This document shows positions 23,530 to 30,936 of a stretch of 37,799 nt of DNA, piece after piece; position 1 is the first letter of the stretch; each line of letters opens with the position of its first letter. The position numbers and the translations under genes are program-made. The stretch is from UBA1140 sp964573285 (GTDB lineage: Bacteria; Campylobacterota; Campylobacteria; Campylobacterales; Sulfurovaceae). Below the pieces are notes generated by a model. It made no database searches. It was not told the DNA's origin and saw only the letters and a list, made by a program, of their open reading frames with translations. Location: positions 1 to 37,799 of the forward strand of contig CAZNJD010000078.1 in assembly GCA_964573285.1 (NCBI GenBank), written 5' to 3'.

Positions 23530-24816
23530 ATGAGAATAGATTATAAATTAGATGGTTATAGCTATATAACCGATGATACTTCCTCTATTAGTGAGGAGAC
23601 ACTGTTTTTATTAACGGTTCAAAACCAAAAATATTTTGAAAAACTTAAGATTAAACCCTCTTTTATTACTCCTAGAAATCTTATATCTAAATGGGGTTTG
23701 ACCTCTATTAAAGCTGTTGGTGTGACAGGAACTAATGGTAAGACTACAGTTACAGCAGCTATTTACTCTTTTTTGCTTGATTTGGGCAAAAAAGTTGCTT
23801 TGCAAGGAACTAGAGGATTTTTTGTAAATGAACAGAGACTAGAAGAGAAGATTATGACAACTCCTTCTATATTAGAAACTCTATATCATATGAAATTAGC
23901 AAAAGATAGAGAGTGTCATTTTTTTATTATGGAGGTTAGCTCCCATGCTATCGACCAAAATAGAATAGAGGGTATAGATTTTGCTCTAAAAATTCATACT
24001 AATGTAACTAGCGACCATCTCGATTATCATAAAACAGTAGAAGAGTATAGAGCAGTTAAAAGTAGATTTTTTGCAGATGAGTCTCCTAAACTTCTAAATA
24101 AAGATGATATAAAAAATATTACATATAATCCCAAAAATGCTCAAAGTTATGGTATAGATGAACCTGCAACATTTAAAGTTCAAGCTTTTTCTCTTAGAGA
24201 TGGTATTACAGCAGGGATAAAACATTTACAAAAAGAGGCAACAGTAAGCTCTCCTATGGTTGGATTATTTAATCTATATAATCTAATGTCTGCAATTGGT
24301 GCAACTGTTATACTTACAGGTGAAGATATTAAAGATGTTTGTATGGTAGTTGAAAACTTTGCAGGAGTAGCAGGGCGAATGGAAGTAGTAAGTACAAATC
24401 CATTGGTAATAGTTGATTTCGCACATACAGATGATGGTATGATACAAGTTCTTGATAGTATGAAAGATAGAGATATATCTGTAGTTTTTGGAGCAGGTGG
24501 AGATAGAGATAAGACTAAAAGAGCTAGAATGGGGGCAGTAGCATCCAAATTTGCTAAAAAAGTATATGTTACGAGTGATAATCCTAGAAGCGAAGACCCA
24601 GCAGAAATTATCAAAGATATATTATCAGGAATTAAAGACCAATCATATACTAGAGCTATGGTAGATAGGGCTTTTGCTATTCAAGAGGCACTAAAAGAGT
24701 TACAGAATGATGAAGTATTAATGATTTTGGGTAAAGGTGATGAAGATTATATGGAGATAAATGGGAAAAAAATTCATTTTGATGATAGAGAGATAGTTAG
24801 ATTATTAATAAATTAA
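23530..24816 (+). CDS. murE: UDP-MurNAc-tripeptide synthetase MurE
   Basis: A 428-residue Mur ligase that adds meso-diaminopimelate to UDP-MurNAc-L-Ala-D-Glu in the cytoplasm. The ATP-binding GTNGKT is at 67-72. The carbamylated-lysine region is YRAVKSRFF, and the C-terminal DNPR (350-353) in TSDNPRSEDP marks DAP rather than lysine specificity. GKGDEDYMEI is the usual C-terminal motif. It is shorter than the E. coli enzyme (about 495) because the N-terminal domain is reduced, as in other epsilon MurE. It ends just before a hairpin terminator. dapE, for DAP synthesis, is further downstream. Confidence 0.95.
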   Translation: MRIDYKLDGYSYITDDTSSISEETLFLLTVQNQKYFEKLKIKPSFITPRNLISKWGLTSIKAVGVTGTNGKTTVTAAIYSFLLDLGKKVALQGTRGFFVNEQRLEEKIMTTPSILETLYHMKLAKDRECHFFIMEVSSHAIDQNRIEGIDFALKIHTNVTSDHLDYHKTVEEYRAVKSRFFADESPKLLNKDDIKNITYNPKNAQSYGIDEPATFKVQAFSLRDGITAGIKHLQKEATVSSPMVGLFNLYNLMSAIGATVILTGEDIKDVCMVVENFAGVAGRMEVVSTNPLVIVDFAHTDDGMIQVLDSMKDRDISVVFGAGGDRDKTKRARMGAVASKFAKKVYVTSDNPRSEDPAEIIKDILSGIKDQSYTRAMVDRAFAIQEALKELQNDEVLMILGKGDEDYMEINGKKIHFDDREIVRLLIN

Positions 24817-24819
24817 ATG

Positions 24820-24841
24820 AGACAAGGTATAAAGCTTGTCT
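24820..24841 (+). terminator. Terminator after murE
   Basis: AGACAAG (24820-24826) and CTTGTCT (24835-24841) form a 7-bp stem with an 8-base loop, followed by TTATTATTAATATTTTTT. It lies between convergent murE and hemB and could serve both. Confidence 0.7.
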
Positions 24842-24863
24842 TTATTATTAATATTTTTTATTT

Positions 24864-25829
24864 TTATAGAAACTTAGCTACCTCTTTAGCATGATAGCTA
24901 ATAATTATATCTGCACCTGCTCGTTTAAATCCTATCATAGTCTCCATCAAAACTCTATTATAATCAATTACTCCAGCTTTTTCGGCCATTTTTAGCATAC
25001 TATACTCACCACTTACATTATATACAGCTAATGGTAATGAAGAGTTCTCTTTAATATCTCTGACTATATCCAAATATGCAAGTGCTGGTTTGACCATTAA
25101 AATATCAGCACCCTCTTTTTCATCTGCCAAGCTCTCCAAAATTGCCTCTTTACGATTAGCAGGGTTCATTTGATAGCTTTGTCTATCTCCAAAACTAGGA
25201 CTACTCTCTGCTACATCTCTAAATGGTCCATAATAGGCACTTGCAAATTTGGTAGAGTAACTCATAATAGGAATATGAGAATATCCCACCCTATCAAGCC
25301 CATTACGAATAGATGTAATCATACCATCCATCATTCCACTAGGAGCTATCATATCAGCTCCTGCTTTGGCATGAACTACAGCCTGTTTTGCTAAATTATC
25401 TAGTGTAATATCATTATCAACTGTCTCTAAAATTGGGTCAAATATACCACAATGACCATGGTCTGTATATTCACAAAAACATAAATCAGTTATCACGAAC
25501 ATATCAGGATGTGCCTCTTTGATAGCTCTAATACTGGAAGCTATAATTCCATGCTCACACATTGCATCACTTCCTACACTATCTTTTATATCAGGGATAC
25601 CAAATAACAAAATAGAATAAATTCCTAAATCTTTTAGACTCTCACACTCTTTTATCACCTCATCAACACTCATCTGAAAAACACCAGGCATTGAGTCAAC
25701 CTCATTTTTAATCCCATCTCCACTTCGTATAAATAGTGGATATATAAAATCATTAACACTTAAATGTGTCTCTTGTAGTAAATCTCTTAGTACGGGATTG
25801 AGTCTTTTTCGTCTAAATCTAGCAAACAT
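24864..25829 (-). CDS. hemB: Delta-aminolevulinic acid dehydratase (porphobilinogen synthase)
   Basis: A 321-residue enzyme that condenses two 5-aminolevulinate molecules to porphobilinogen in heme synthesis. Schiff-base lysines are Lys194 (SYSTKFASAYYGPF) and Lys247 (DILMVKPALAYLDI). The zinc-binding cysteines Cys117, Cys119 and Cys127 (DLCFCEYTDHGHCG) are present, so it is a zinc-type enzyme. The length is normal. AAAGGAT precedes the start. It is divergent from ribA, with only 56 bases between the start codons. Confidence 0.96.
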   Translation of the reverse strand: MFARFRRKRLNPVLRDLLQETHLSVNDFIYPLFIRSGDGIKNEVDSMPGVFQMSVDEVIKECESLKDLGIYSILLFGIPDIKDSVGSDAMCEHGIIASSIRAIKEAHPDMFVITDLCFCEYTDHGHCGIFDPILETVDNDITLDNLAKQAVVHAKAGADMIAPSGMMDGMITSIRNGLDRVGYSHIPIMSYSTKFASAYYGPFRDVAESSPSFGDRQSYQMNPANRKEAILESLADEKEGADILMVKPALAYLDIVRDIKENSSLPLAVYNVSGEYSMLKMAEKAGVIDYNRVLMETMIGFKRAGADIIISYHAKEVAKFL

Positions 25830-25848
25830 TGTTTATCCTTTTATTAAA

Positions 25849-25885
25849 TTGCCAAATTTTATCATAAAGTGATATAATTTTGCCC
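25849..25885 (+). promoter_or_regulatory. ribA promoter placing the transcription start at the start codon
   Basis: TTGCCA (25849-25854), an 18-base spacer and an extended -10 TGATATAAT (TATAAT at 25873-25878). The ATG of ribA starts 8 bases after the -10, where transcription itself should begin. No Shine-Dalgarno sequence lies between them (TTTGCCC). Confidence 0.65.
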
Positions 25886-26452
25886 ATGAGACAAATTGAA
25901 ATTTCCAAAGTTGCAAAACTTCCTACCAAATACGGTACATTTAATATTCAAGCATTTAAAGAGGGATGTAAAGAGCATCTAGCTATATTTACGGAAAATC
26001 TAAATGATACCCCTATTGTTCGAGTACACTCAGAGTGTCTAACAGGTGATGCCCTAAATTCCAAAAAATGTGATTGTGGGGAGCAATTAGTATATGCACA
26101 AGAACTTATAGGCTTGAAAGGTGGGATGATAATCTACCACCGTCAAGAGGGACGAAATATAGGATTACTGGGTAAAGTAAATGCTTATGCTTTGCAAGAT
26201 ACAGGGCTAGACACCGTCGAGGCTAATCATCAATTAGGCTTCAGAGCTGATGAGAGAACTTATGAGATAGTTGAGTATATATTGAACTATTTTGGAATTA
26301 AAAAGATAAAACTATTAACTAATAATCCTTCTAAAATAGAATCTCTTAAAAATATAGATATAGTAGAAAGAATTCCTATCCAAATAAAAGCTAATCCTTA
26401 TAATGAAAACTATTTAAAAGTTAAAAAAGAACAGTTAGGACACCTACTTTAA
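25886..26452 (+). CDS. ribA: GTP cyclohydrolase II
   Basis: A 188-residue stand-alone GTP cyclohydrolase II, first step of riboflavin synthesis. Zinc ligands Cys51, Cys62 and Cys64 lie in HSECLTGDALNSKKCDCG. YHRQEGRNIGLLGKVNAYALQ and LGFRADERTYE are diagnostic. It is not fused to RibB, unlike many bifunctional enzymes. The ATG at 25886 is chosen over the in-frame TTG at 25880: it aligns with the E. coli N-terminus (Met a dozen or so residues before AKLPT). The upstream -10 is so close that the mRNA is probably leaderless. rsmG follows after one base. Confidence 0.95.
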   Translation: MRQIEISKVAKLPTKYGTFNIQAFKEGCKEHLAIFTENLNDTPIVRVHSECLTGDALNSKKCDCGEQLVYAQELIGLKGGMIIYHRQEGRNIGLLGKVNAYALQDTGLDTVEANHQLGFRADERTYEIVEYILNYFGIKKIKLLTNNPSKIESLKNIDIVERIPIQIKANPYNENYLKVKKEQLGHLL

Positions 26453-26453
26453 A

Positions 26454-27005
26454 ATGAAAAATGAGAAATTTGATAAGTTTTGTTCTCTTTTATTGGAGTG
26501 GAATGCTATACATAATCTAACAGGTGCAAAAACTCGTAGTGAGATATTTGCAAATATTGAAGACTCTATATATCCTACTAACTTTATAGATGAACCATCT
26601 TCTATACTTGATGTAGGAACTGGTGCTGGATTTCCAGGATTGATATTGGCCATAGCTTATCCTAATACCAAAGTAGTACTTTGTGAACCACGAAATAAGA
26701 GAGCTTCATTTTTAAAATTTGTAGCTATAGAGTTAGAGTTAAATAATATTAGTGTAATAAGAAAACGAGTAGAGGAGTATAGTGATAAACCATTTGAACT
26801 TATCTCTTCTCGTGCAGTTACTAATACGAAGATATTACTAGATTTAACCCATCATCTACAAAATAGTAATACTAAATATCTCTTTTTTAAAGGCGAAAAG
26901 CTACTTGATGAATTAGAGATTATAGATACACAAATGGATTATGATATAATCACTCAAGGTAAACGAAATTACTTATATATTAAAGAGGTTAATAATGATA
27001 CTTAG
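26454..27005 (+). CDS. rsmG: 16S rRNA (guanine-N7) methyltransferase RsmG
   Basis: A 183-residue SAM-dependent methyltransferase that makes m7G527 in 16S rRNA (formerly GidB). The SAM motif DVGTGAGFPG is at 53-62, and CEPRNKRASFLKFVA and ISSRAVTN are family motifs. It is shorter than the E. coli protein (207), as in other epsilon members. It starts one base after ribA and its end overlaps the next gene by 11 bases. Confidence 0.94.
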   Translation: MKNEKFDKFCSLLLEWNAIHNLTGAKTRSEIFANIEDSIYPTNFIDEPSSILDVGTGAGFPGLILAIAYPNTKVVLCEPRNKRASFLKFVAIELELNNISVIRKRVEEYSDKPFELISSRAVTNTKILLDLTHHLQNSNTKYLFFKGEKLLDELEIIDTQMDYDIITQGKRNYLYIKEVNNDT

Positions 27006-27243
27006 ATTGATTATTTTTGCTATTATTGGTGCTGTAATTTATAGATTTTTGGGTGGGAAACTTCCTTTTATAGATAAGACTAAGCCATCTAAAGAGAAAT
27101 GTAAAGATGATGATTTTACAAAAGTTGCTCCTACTTCAAAATGTACTATATGTGGTACATATATGACTGAAGATGATGCTATCATATATCAAAAAAAATC
27201 CTACTGCTCCAAAGAGTGTTTGGAGAAAGCTCAAAAAAGATAA
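26995..27243 (+). CDS. Small membrane-anchored zinc-ribbon protein (PP0621-like)
   Basis: An 82-residue protein with an N-terminal hydrophobic segment (LRLIIFAIIGAVIYRFLG) and a C-terminal Cys-rich domain: Cys50 and Cys53 (SKCTICGTYM), Cys71 and Cys75 (YCSKEC), with a further Cys36 in the linker. The four-Cys layout resembles PP0621-family/TRASH-like metal-binding proteins. It overlaps rsmG by 11 bases and precedes a hypothetical gene by 3, so they are translationally coupled. The function is not known. Confidence 0.8.
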   Translation: MILRLIIFAIIGAVIYRFLGGKLPFIDKTKPSKEKCKDDDFTKVAPTSKCTICGTYMTEDDAIIYQKKSYCSKECLEKAQKR

Positions 27244-27246
27244 TAG

Positions 27247-27621
27247 ATGATAATATTTGGTCATCCTTGGGTTAAATCACCAAACTTCTATAAAGTAGAA
27301 ACTATAAAAGATATTCAGAGTACCCCACCCAATAGTATAGTGTGGCTATCTCCTTTATGCTACTCTATAGATATAGCAAAATATTGTCAAAAGAATTTAG
27401 TTCCTTTTGCTATAGATATAGACTCTATCAAAGATAGTATATTTGCTAATATTTTAGGAGCAAAATATATTATATGTTCTACTACTTTAGCCAAAGAGAT
27501 TATGCCTATAGCTCAAAATTATCTATTTGATACACAAGTATTAGCTACTATTTTAAAAGAGAGTGAGATTGAAGATATGGCTAAATTTGGAGTTGATGGT
27601 GTTATTCTAAAAAAATTATAA
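27247..27621 (+). CDS. Conserved hypothetical protein
   Basis: A 124-residue soluble protein. It shows an alternating beta-alpha pattern: SIVWLSPLCYSIDIAKYCQ, VPFAIDIDSIKDSIFA, AKYIICSTTLAKEIMPIAQ and KFGVDGVILKKL. This suggests a small Rossmann- or TIM-like fragment, but no catalytic motif is recognised. It lies between the zinc-ribbon gene and dapE, 11 bases before the latter. The coupled arrangement argues that it is a real gene. Confidence 0.7.
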   Translation: MIIFGHPWVKSPNFYKVETIKDIQSTPPNSIVWLSPLCYSIDIAKYCQKNLVPFAIDIDSIKDSIFANILGAKYIICSTTLAKEIMPIAQNYLFDTQVLATILKESEIEDMAKFGVDGVILKKL

Positions 27622-27632
27622 AAGGTATATTT

Positions 27633-28739
27633 ATGGAAACAAGATTAAATGTTATTGACCTATTTTTAAAACTATTGAGTGCAAAATCTATTACACCTGA
27701 TGATGGTGGACTTTTGAGTTATATCGAAGAGTATTTATCAGATTTTGAAGCTACTTGGATTAATGAGGGAGGAGTTAAAAATCTATTTTTGACTAAAAAA
27801 TTTTCAAAGGGTAAACATCTCTGTTTTGCAGGTCATGTAGATGTAGTTCCAGCAGGTGATGGATGGGAAACAAATCCTTTTGTACCTATGATAAAAGATG
27901 GATACATTTATGCTAGAGGTACACAAGATATGAAAAGTGGAGTAGCCTCTTTTGTTCAAGCTGTTCGTGATACAAAAGAGTTCAATGGAAGATTATCTCT
28001 ACTTTTAACCTCTGATGAAGAGGGAGATGGTACTTATGGAACACAAATTGTATTAAAATATTTACAAAAAATAAATCTATTACCTGATTATTGCATAATT
28101 GCTGAACCTACTTGTGAAGAGGTTTTTGGTGATGCTATAAAAATAGGACGAAGAGGTTCTATTAATGGGTATCTTAAACTAAAAGGTCAACAAGGTCATG
28201 CTGCATATCCTGAAAAATCTATCAATCCTGTACATGATATAGCCTCAATTTTGGGATATATTGCAGGACATAATTTAGATAATGGAGATGATAATTTCGC
28301 TCCTAGTAAATTAGTTATTACGGATATTAGAGCAGGTATGGAGGTTACTAATGTAACTCCTCATGAACTTAATATGATGTTCAATGTACGAAACTCTACC
28401 AAAACGACAAAAGAGAGTGTAGAAGCATATATACATAAAGTATTTGATGGATTAGAGTATGATTTAAATTTACAACAAGGCTCATACCCATTTGTAACCA
28501 ATCACAACTCATTAATAGTAAATAAACTTAGAGATACGATACGAGAAGTAACAGGGGTTAAGAGTAAACTTTCTACAGCAGGAGGTACTAGTGATGGACG
28601 ACATATCGCCCCTTATGGGATAGAAGTTGTAGAGTTTGGTGTCATCAATGATAGAATTCATGGTATAAATGAGAGAACAACCATAAAAGAAGTGGAGAGT
28701 CTTTATAAAGTTTTTGTTAAGATGTTAGAAAGATTGTAA
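27633..28739 (+). CDS. dapE: Succinyl-diaminopimelate desuccinylase
   Basis: A 368-residue M20-family metallopeptidase that releases L,L-DAP from N-succinyl-DAP in lysine and peptidoglycan precursor synthesis. Metal and catalytic residues are His68 and Asp70 (FAGHVDVVP), Asp99 (ARGTQDMKSG), Glu129/Glu130 (TSDEEGDGT) and His343 (RIHGINE). The dimerisation-domain motif GRRGSINGYLKLKGQQGHAAYPE is typical of DapE. It fits functionally with murE upstream, which uses DAP. AAAAGG lies before the start. Confidence 0.93.
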   Translation: METRLNVIDLFLKLLSAKSITPDDGGLLSYIEEYLSDFEATWINEGGVKNLFLTKKFSKGKHLCFAGHVDVVPAGDGWETNPFVPMIKDGYIYARGTQDMKSGVASFVQAVRDTKEFNGRLSLLLTSDEEGDGTYGTQIVLKYLQKINLLPDYCIIAEPTCEEVFGDAIKIGRRGSINGYLKLKGQQGHAAYPEKSINPVHDIASILGYIAGHNLDNGDDNFAPSKLVITDIRAGMEVTNVTPHELNMMFNVRNSTKTTKESVEAYIHKVFDGLEYDLNLQQGSYPFVTNHNSLIVNKLRDTIREVTGVKSKLSTAGGTSDGRHIAPYGIEVVEFGVINDRIHGINERTTIKEVESLYKVFVKMLERL

Positions 28740-28749
28740 AGGAAATAGA

Positions 28750-28962
28750 ATGATAAAGAGACCCAAACAAGAAGACAATGATATTGTAAAAGCTATAAAA
28801 AGTAGGATTGAAGAGTTACTAAAGAGCTATCATATCCGTAAAGAAGATTTGAAATGGACTGATGAAGAGTGGGAAATAGGTGAAATCCAAGAAGAGTTAG
28901 AGGGATATACTAAAGAGATAAAAAAACTTAAACTCAAAATACATGAATATCAAGATAAATAA
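28750..28962 (+). CDS. Short coiled-coil protein, unknown function
   Basis: A 70-residue highly charged helical protein (DIVKAIKSRIEELLKSYH, then EIQEELEGYTKEIKKLKLKIHEY), probably a short coiled coil. AAAGGA precedes the ATG, 10 bases after dapE, so it is likely the last gene of that operon. The family is not recognised. Confidence 0.65.
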   Translation: MIKRPKQEDNDIVKAIKSRIEELLKSYHIRKEDLKWTDEEWEIGEIQEELEGYTKEIKKLKLKIHEYQDK

Positions 28963-29158
28963 GAGAATTATTTTTCCTATTTAATATAAATATATTTTAC
29001 TATTGTTATTTATTATATTTCTTAATAGCTTCTAACTTAATTTGATTGAGAATAATTATTATCTTTTTTTTATTAAATTACAAAATATCATCAGTTTTAA
29101 TTGTATTTTTTTTCAAAAAGTGCTACTATGATATTTATTAGTATAAATTATATTATTA

Positions 29159-29164
29159 TATAAT
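29159..29164 (+). promoter_or_regulatory. Candidate -10 region for the respiratory molybdoenzyme operon
   Basis: The 255-base gap before the Fe-S subunit gene is extremely AT-rich, with several TATAAT-like strings, one at 29159-29164. An imperfect palindrome GAGAATAA/TTATTATC sits at 29050-29065. No site for a named regulator can be assigned. AGGAG precedes the first ATG. Confidence 0.35.
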
Positions 29165-29217
29165 AGATATTTAATATATAGTAATAATAATTATAAACTA
29201 AATTAATAGGAGAAAAC

Positions 29218-29979
29218 ATGAAATTAGGTTTTTTAGTTGATTTAAATCTTTGCATGGGATGCAAAGGTTGCGAGATTGCCTGTAAAGTTGAAAATGAAGT
29301 GCCATTAAGCTCATGGCGTTTGCGTGTAAAATATATTGATATTGGTACTTTTCCTGATACTAGTAGATCTTTTACACCTTTGAGATGTAATCATTGTGAA
29401 AATGCACCATGTGAGAGAATATGTCCTGTATCTGCGTTACATTATCTTGATAATGGTATTGTCAATATTGATAGTAGTAGATGTATTGGTTGTGCTGGTT
29501 GTATGATGGCTTGTCCTTATGGAGCTATTTATATGGACCCAGAGACCAATACAGCAGATAAATGTACATATTGTGCTCATAGAGTAGAGAGTGGTATGAT
29601 GCCAGCATGTGTTGTTGCTTGTCCTGTTCAAGCAAATATTTTTGGTGATGTAGAAGATGAAACTTCACATATATCAAGATATATTATGGAACATCAAGGT
29701 GGTGTCCAAGTAAGAAAACCTGAGAAAAATACTAATCCAAAACATTATTATGTAGGTGGTGGTAATCAAACCCTTAATCCTTTAGCTCATGAAAGAATTG
29801 AAGGTTATGGATTATTTAATAATATTACTCATCTCAAACATATAGGTGACCCAAATCACTCAATTTTAGATAGATTTACAGGAACTATTTGGGGTCATGA
29901 GCATCTTGATAATAAAAGTTTTATAGATATGTCAAATGGTAATAATCATAAATTACATGAAAAGGGAGGAGACCACTAA
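29218..29979 (+). CDS. Four-cluster Fe-S electron-transfer subunit (PsrB/TtrB/DmsB type)
   Basis: A 253-residue subunit that passes electrons between the membrane subunit and the molybdenum subunit. Sixteen cysteines in four groups fit four [4Fe-4S] clusters: Cys12/15/18/22, 57/60/65/69, 89/92/95/99 and 116/119/131/135. There is no signal peptide, as usual for subunits carried across by the Tat signal of the catalytic partner. The C-terminal 90 residues (YVGGGNQTLNPLAHERIEGYG, and a His-rich end) are longer than a minimal DmsB. It is first in the operon, and its stop and the next start share one base. The B-C-A order matches tetrathionate reductase operons (ttrBCA). Confidence 0.9.
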   Translation: MKLGFLVDLNLCMGCKGCEIACKVENEVPLSSWRLRVKYIDIGTFPDTSRSFTPLRCNHCENAPCERICPVSALHYLDNGIVNIDSSRCIGCAGCMMACPYGAIYMDPETNTADKCTYCAHRVESGMMPACVVACPVQANIFGDVEDETSHISRYIMEHQGGVQVRKPEKNTNPKHYYVGGGNQTLNPLAHERIEGYGLFNNITHLKHIGDPNHSILDRFTGTIWGHEHLDNKSFIDMSNGNNHKLHEKGGDH

Positions 29980-30926
29980 TGGAACATTCTGTTATAGAAG
30001 CAACCAAGTCTGTTGTAACACTTGATGTTGCACTTCCAGGGATTATTTGGGGTTGGATGATTACCTCAAATATGTGGGCAAAAAGTATCGGTACAGGTGT
30101 TATACTTGTAGGTGCTTTTCTAATATATAGACATAAAAGAGAGGAACTTAGTGGACTTAGATGGAAGATGCCACTAATCTCGTTTATATTTTTAAATATC
30201 TTCTTACTATTTACTCTGCTTGATTTACATCAACCACTTAGAATGATTAATATATTTATTCATCCTCATTGGACAAGTGCAATTACTGTTGGTGCATGGA
30301 TGGCTTCACTATTTACGCTACTTATTACTATTATAATGCTTATTGGTTTCTTTGATGCTCATCCTGATATACGAAGACACTGTCTTTTGGCTAAAGCATG
30401 TAGAGGCATGAGTGGATTTTATGAAAAGATTTTTCCATTTGTAGTATTTTTGGCTATTCCAGTTACACTTTATACTGCTATTATTATGGCAGAGAGTAGT
30501 GCTAGAGAGTTATGGCAAGCACCAACAGAGTTAACACAGATGTTACTTGCTGCATTTATGGTAGGCTCTGCTTCGCTTATTCTTATCTCTGAGAATTGGA
30601 GCAAAGAGGCAAAAAGAGATTTAGCATTAGTTTTAGCAATTTCTGTATTTTTCTCATTTATAATGTATATGGGTGAGTATTTCTTCTCATTTAAATCAGC
30701 TGAAGCAGAAGCTACTTTAGAGTTCGTCCATTCGGGTGGAGAGTATAATATTCAGTTCTGGAGTGCTATGATTTTAGGATATATTATCCCATTTTTTATT
30801 GCTATTGGAAACTTAAAAGAAGAGAATAGAACACTTATTAAATTTGCAGCCGTTACTACGCTTATTGGGTTATACCTTGCAAAAGATGTATGGCTTAAAA
30901 TTCCACAAATGTTATCATTGAGTTAA
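29979..30926 (+). CDS. NrfD/PsrC-family membrane subunit (quinone-linked)
   Basis: A 315-residue integral membrane protein with about eight hydrophobic segments (for example SIGTGVILVGAFLIY, LISFIFLNIFLLFTLLDL, SLFTLLITIIMLIGFF, MLLAAFMVGSASLIL and ALVLAISVFFSFIMYMGEYF). It belongs to the NrfD/PsrC family, which exchanges electrons with the menaquinone pool. LDLHQPLRMINIFIHPHWTSAITVGAW is the typical loop region after helix 3. Translation is coupled to the Fe-S subunit by a TAATG overlap. With its neighbours it should anchor a periplasm-facing complex. Confidence 0.9.
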   Translation: MEHSVIEATKSVVTLDVALPGIIWGWMITSNMWAKSIGTGVILVGAFLIYRHKREELSGLRWKMPLISFIFLNIFLLFTLLDLHQPLRMINIFIHPHWTSAITVGAWMASLFTLLITIIMLIGFFDAHPDIRRHCLLAKACRGMSGFYEKIFPFVVFLAIPVTLYTAIIMAESSARELWQAPTELTQMLLAAFMVGSASLILISENWSKEAKRDLALVLAISVFFSFIMYMGEYFFSFKSAEAEATLEFVHSGGEYNIQFWSAMILGYIIPFFIAIGNLKEENRTLIKFAAVTTLIGLYLAKDVWLKIPQMLSLS

Positions 30927-30936
30927 GGAGATAAAT

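Noticed and set aside
29048..29066. Fur-box-like sequence (TTGAGAATAATTATTATC) before the molybdoenzyme operon
   Set aside because: It matches the 19-base Fur consensus at only about 13 positions in a region made almost wholly of A and T, so chance is a sufficient explanation.
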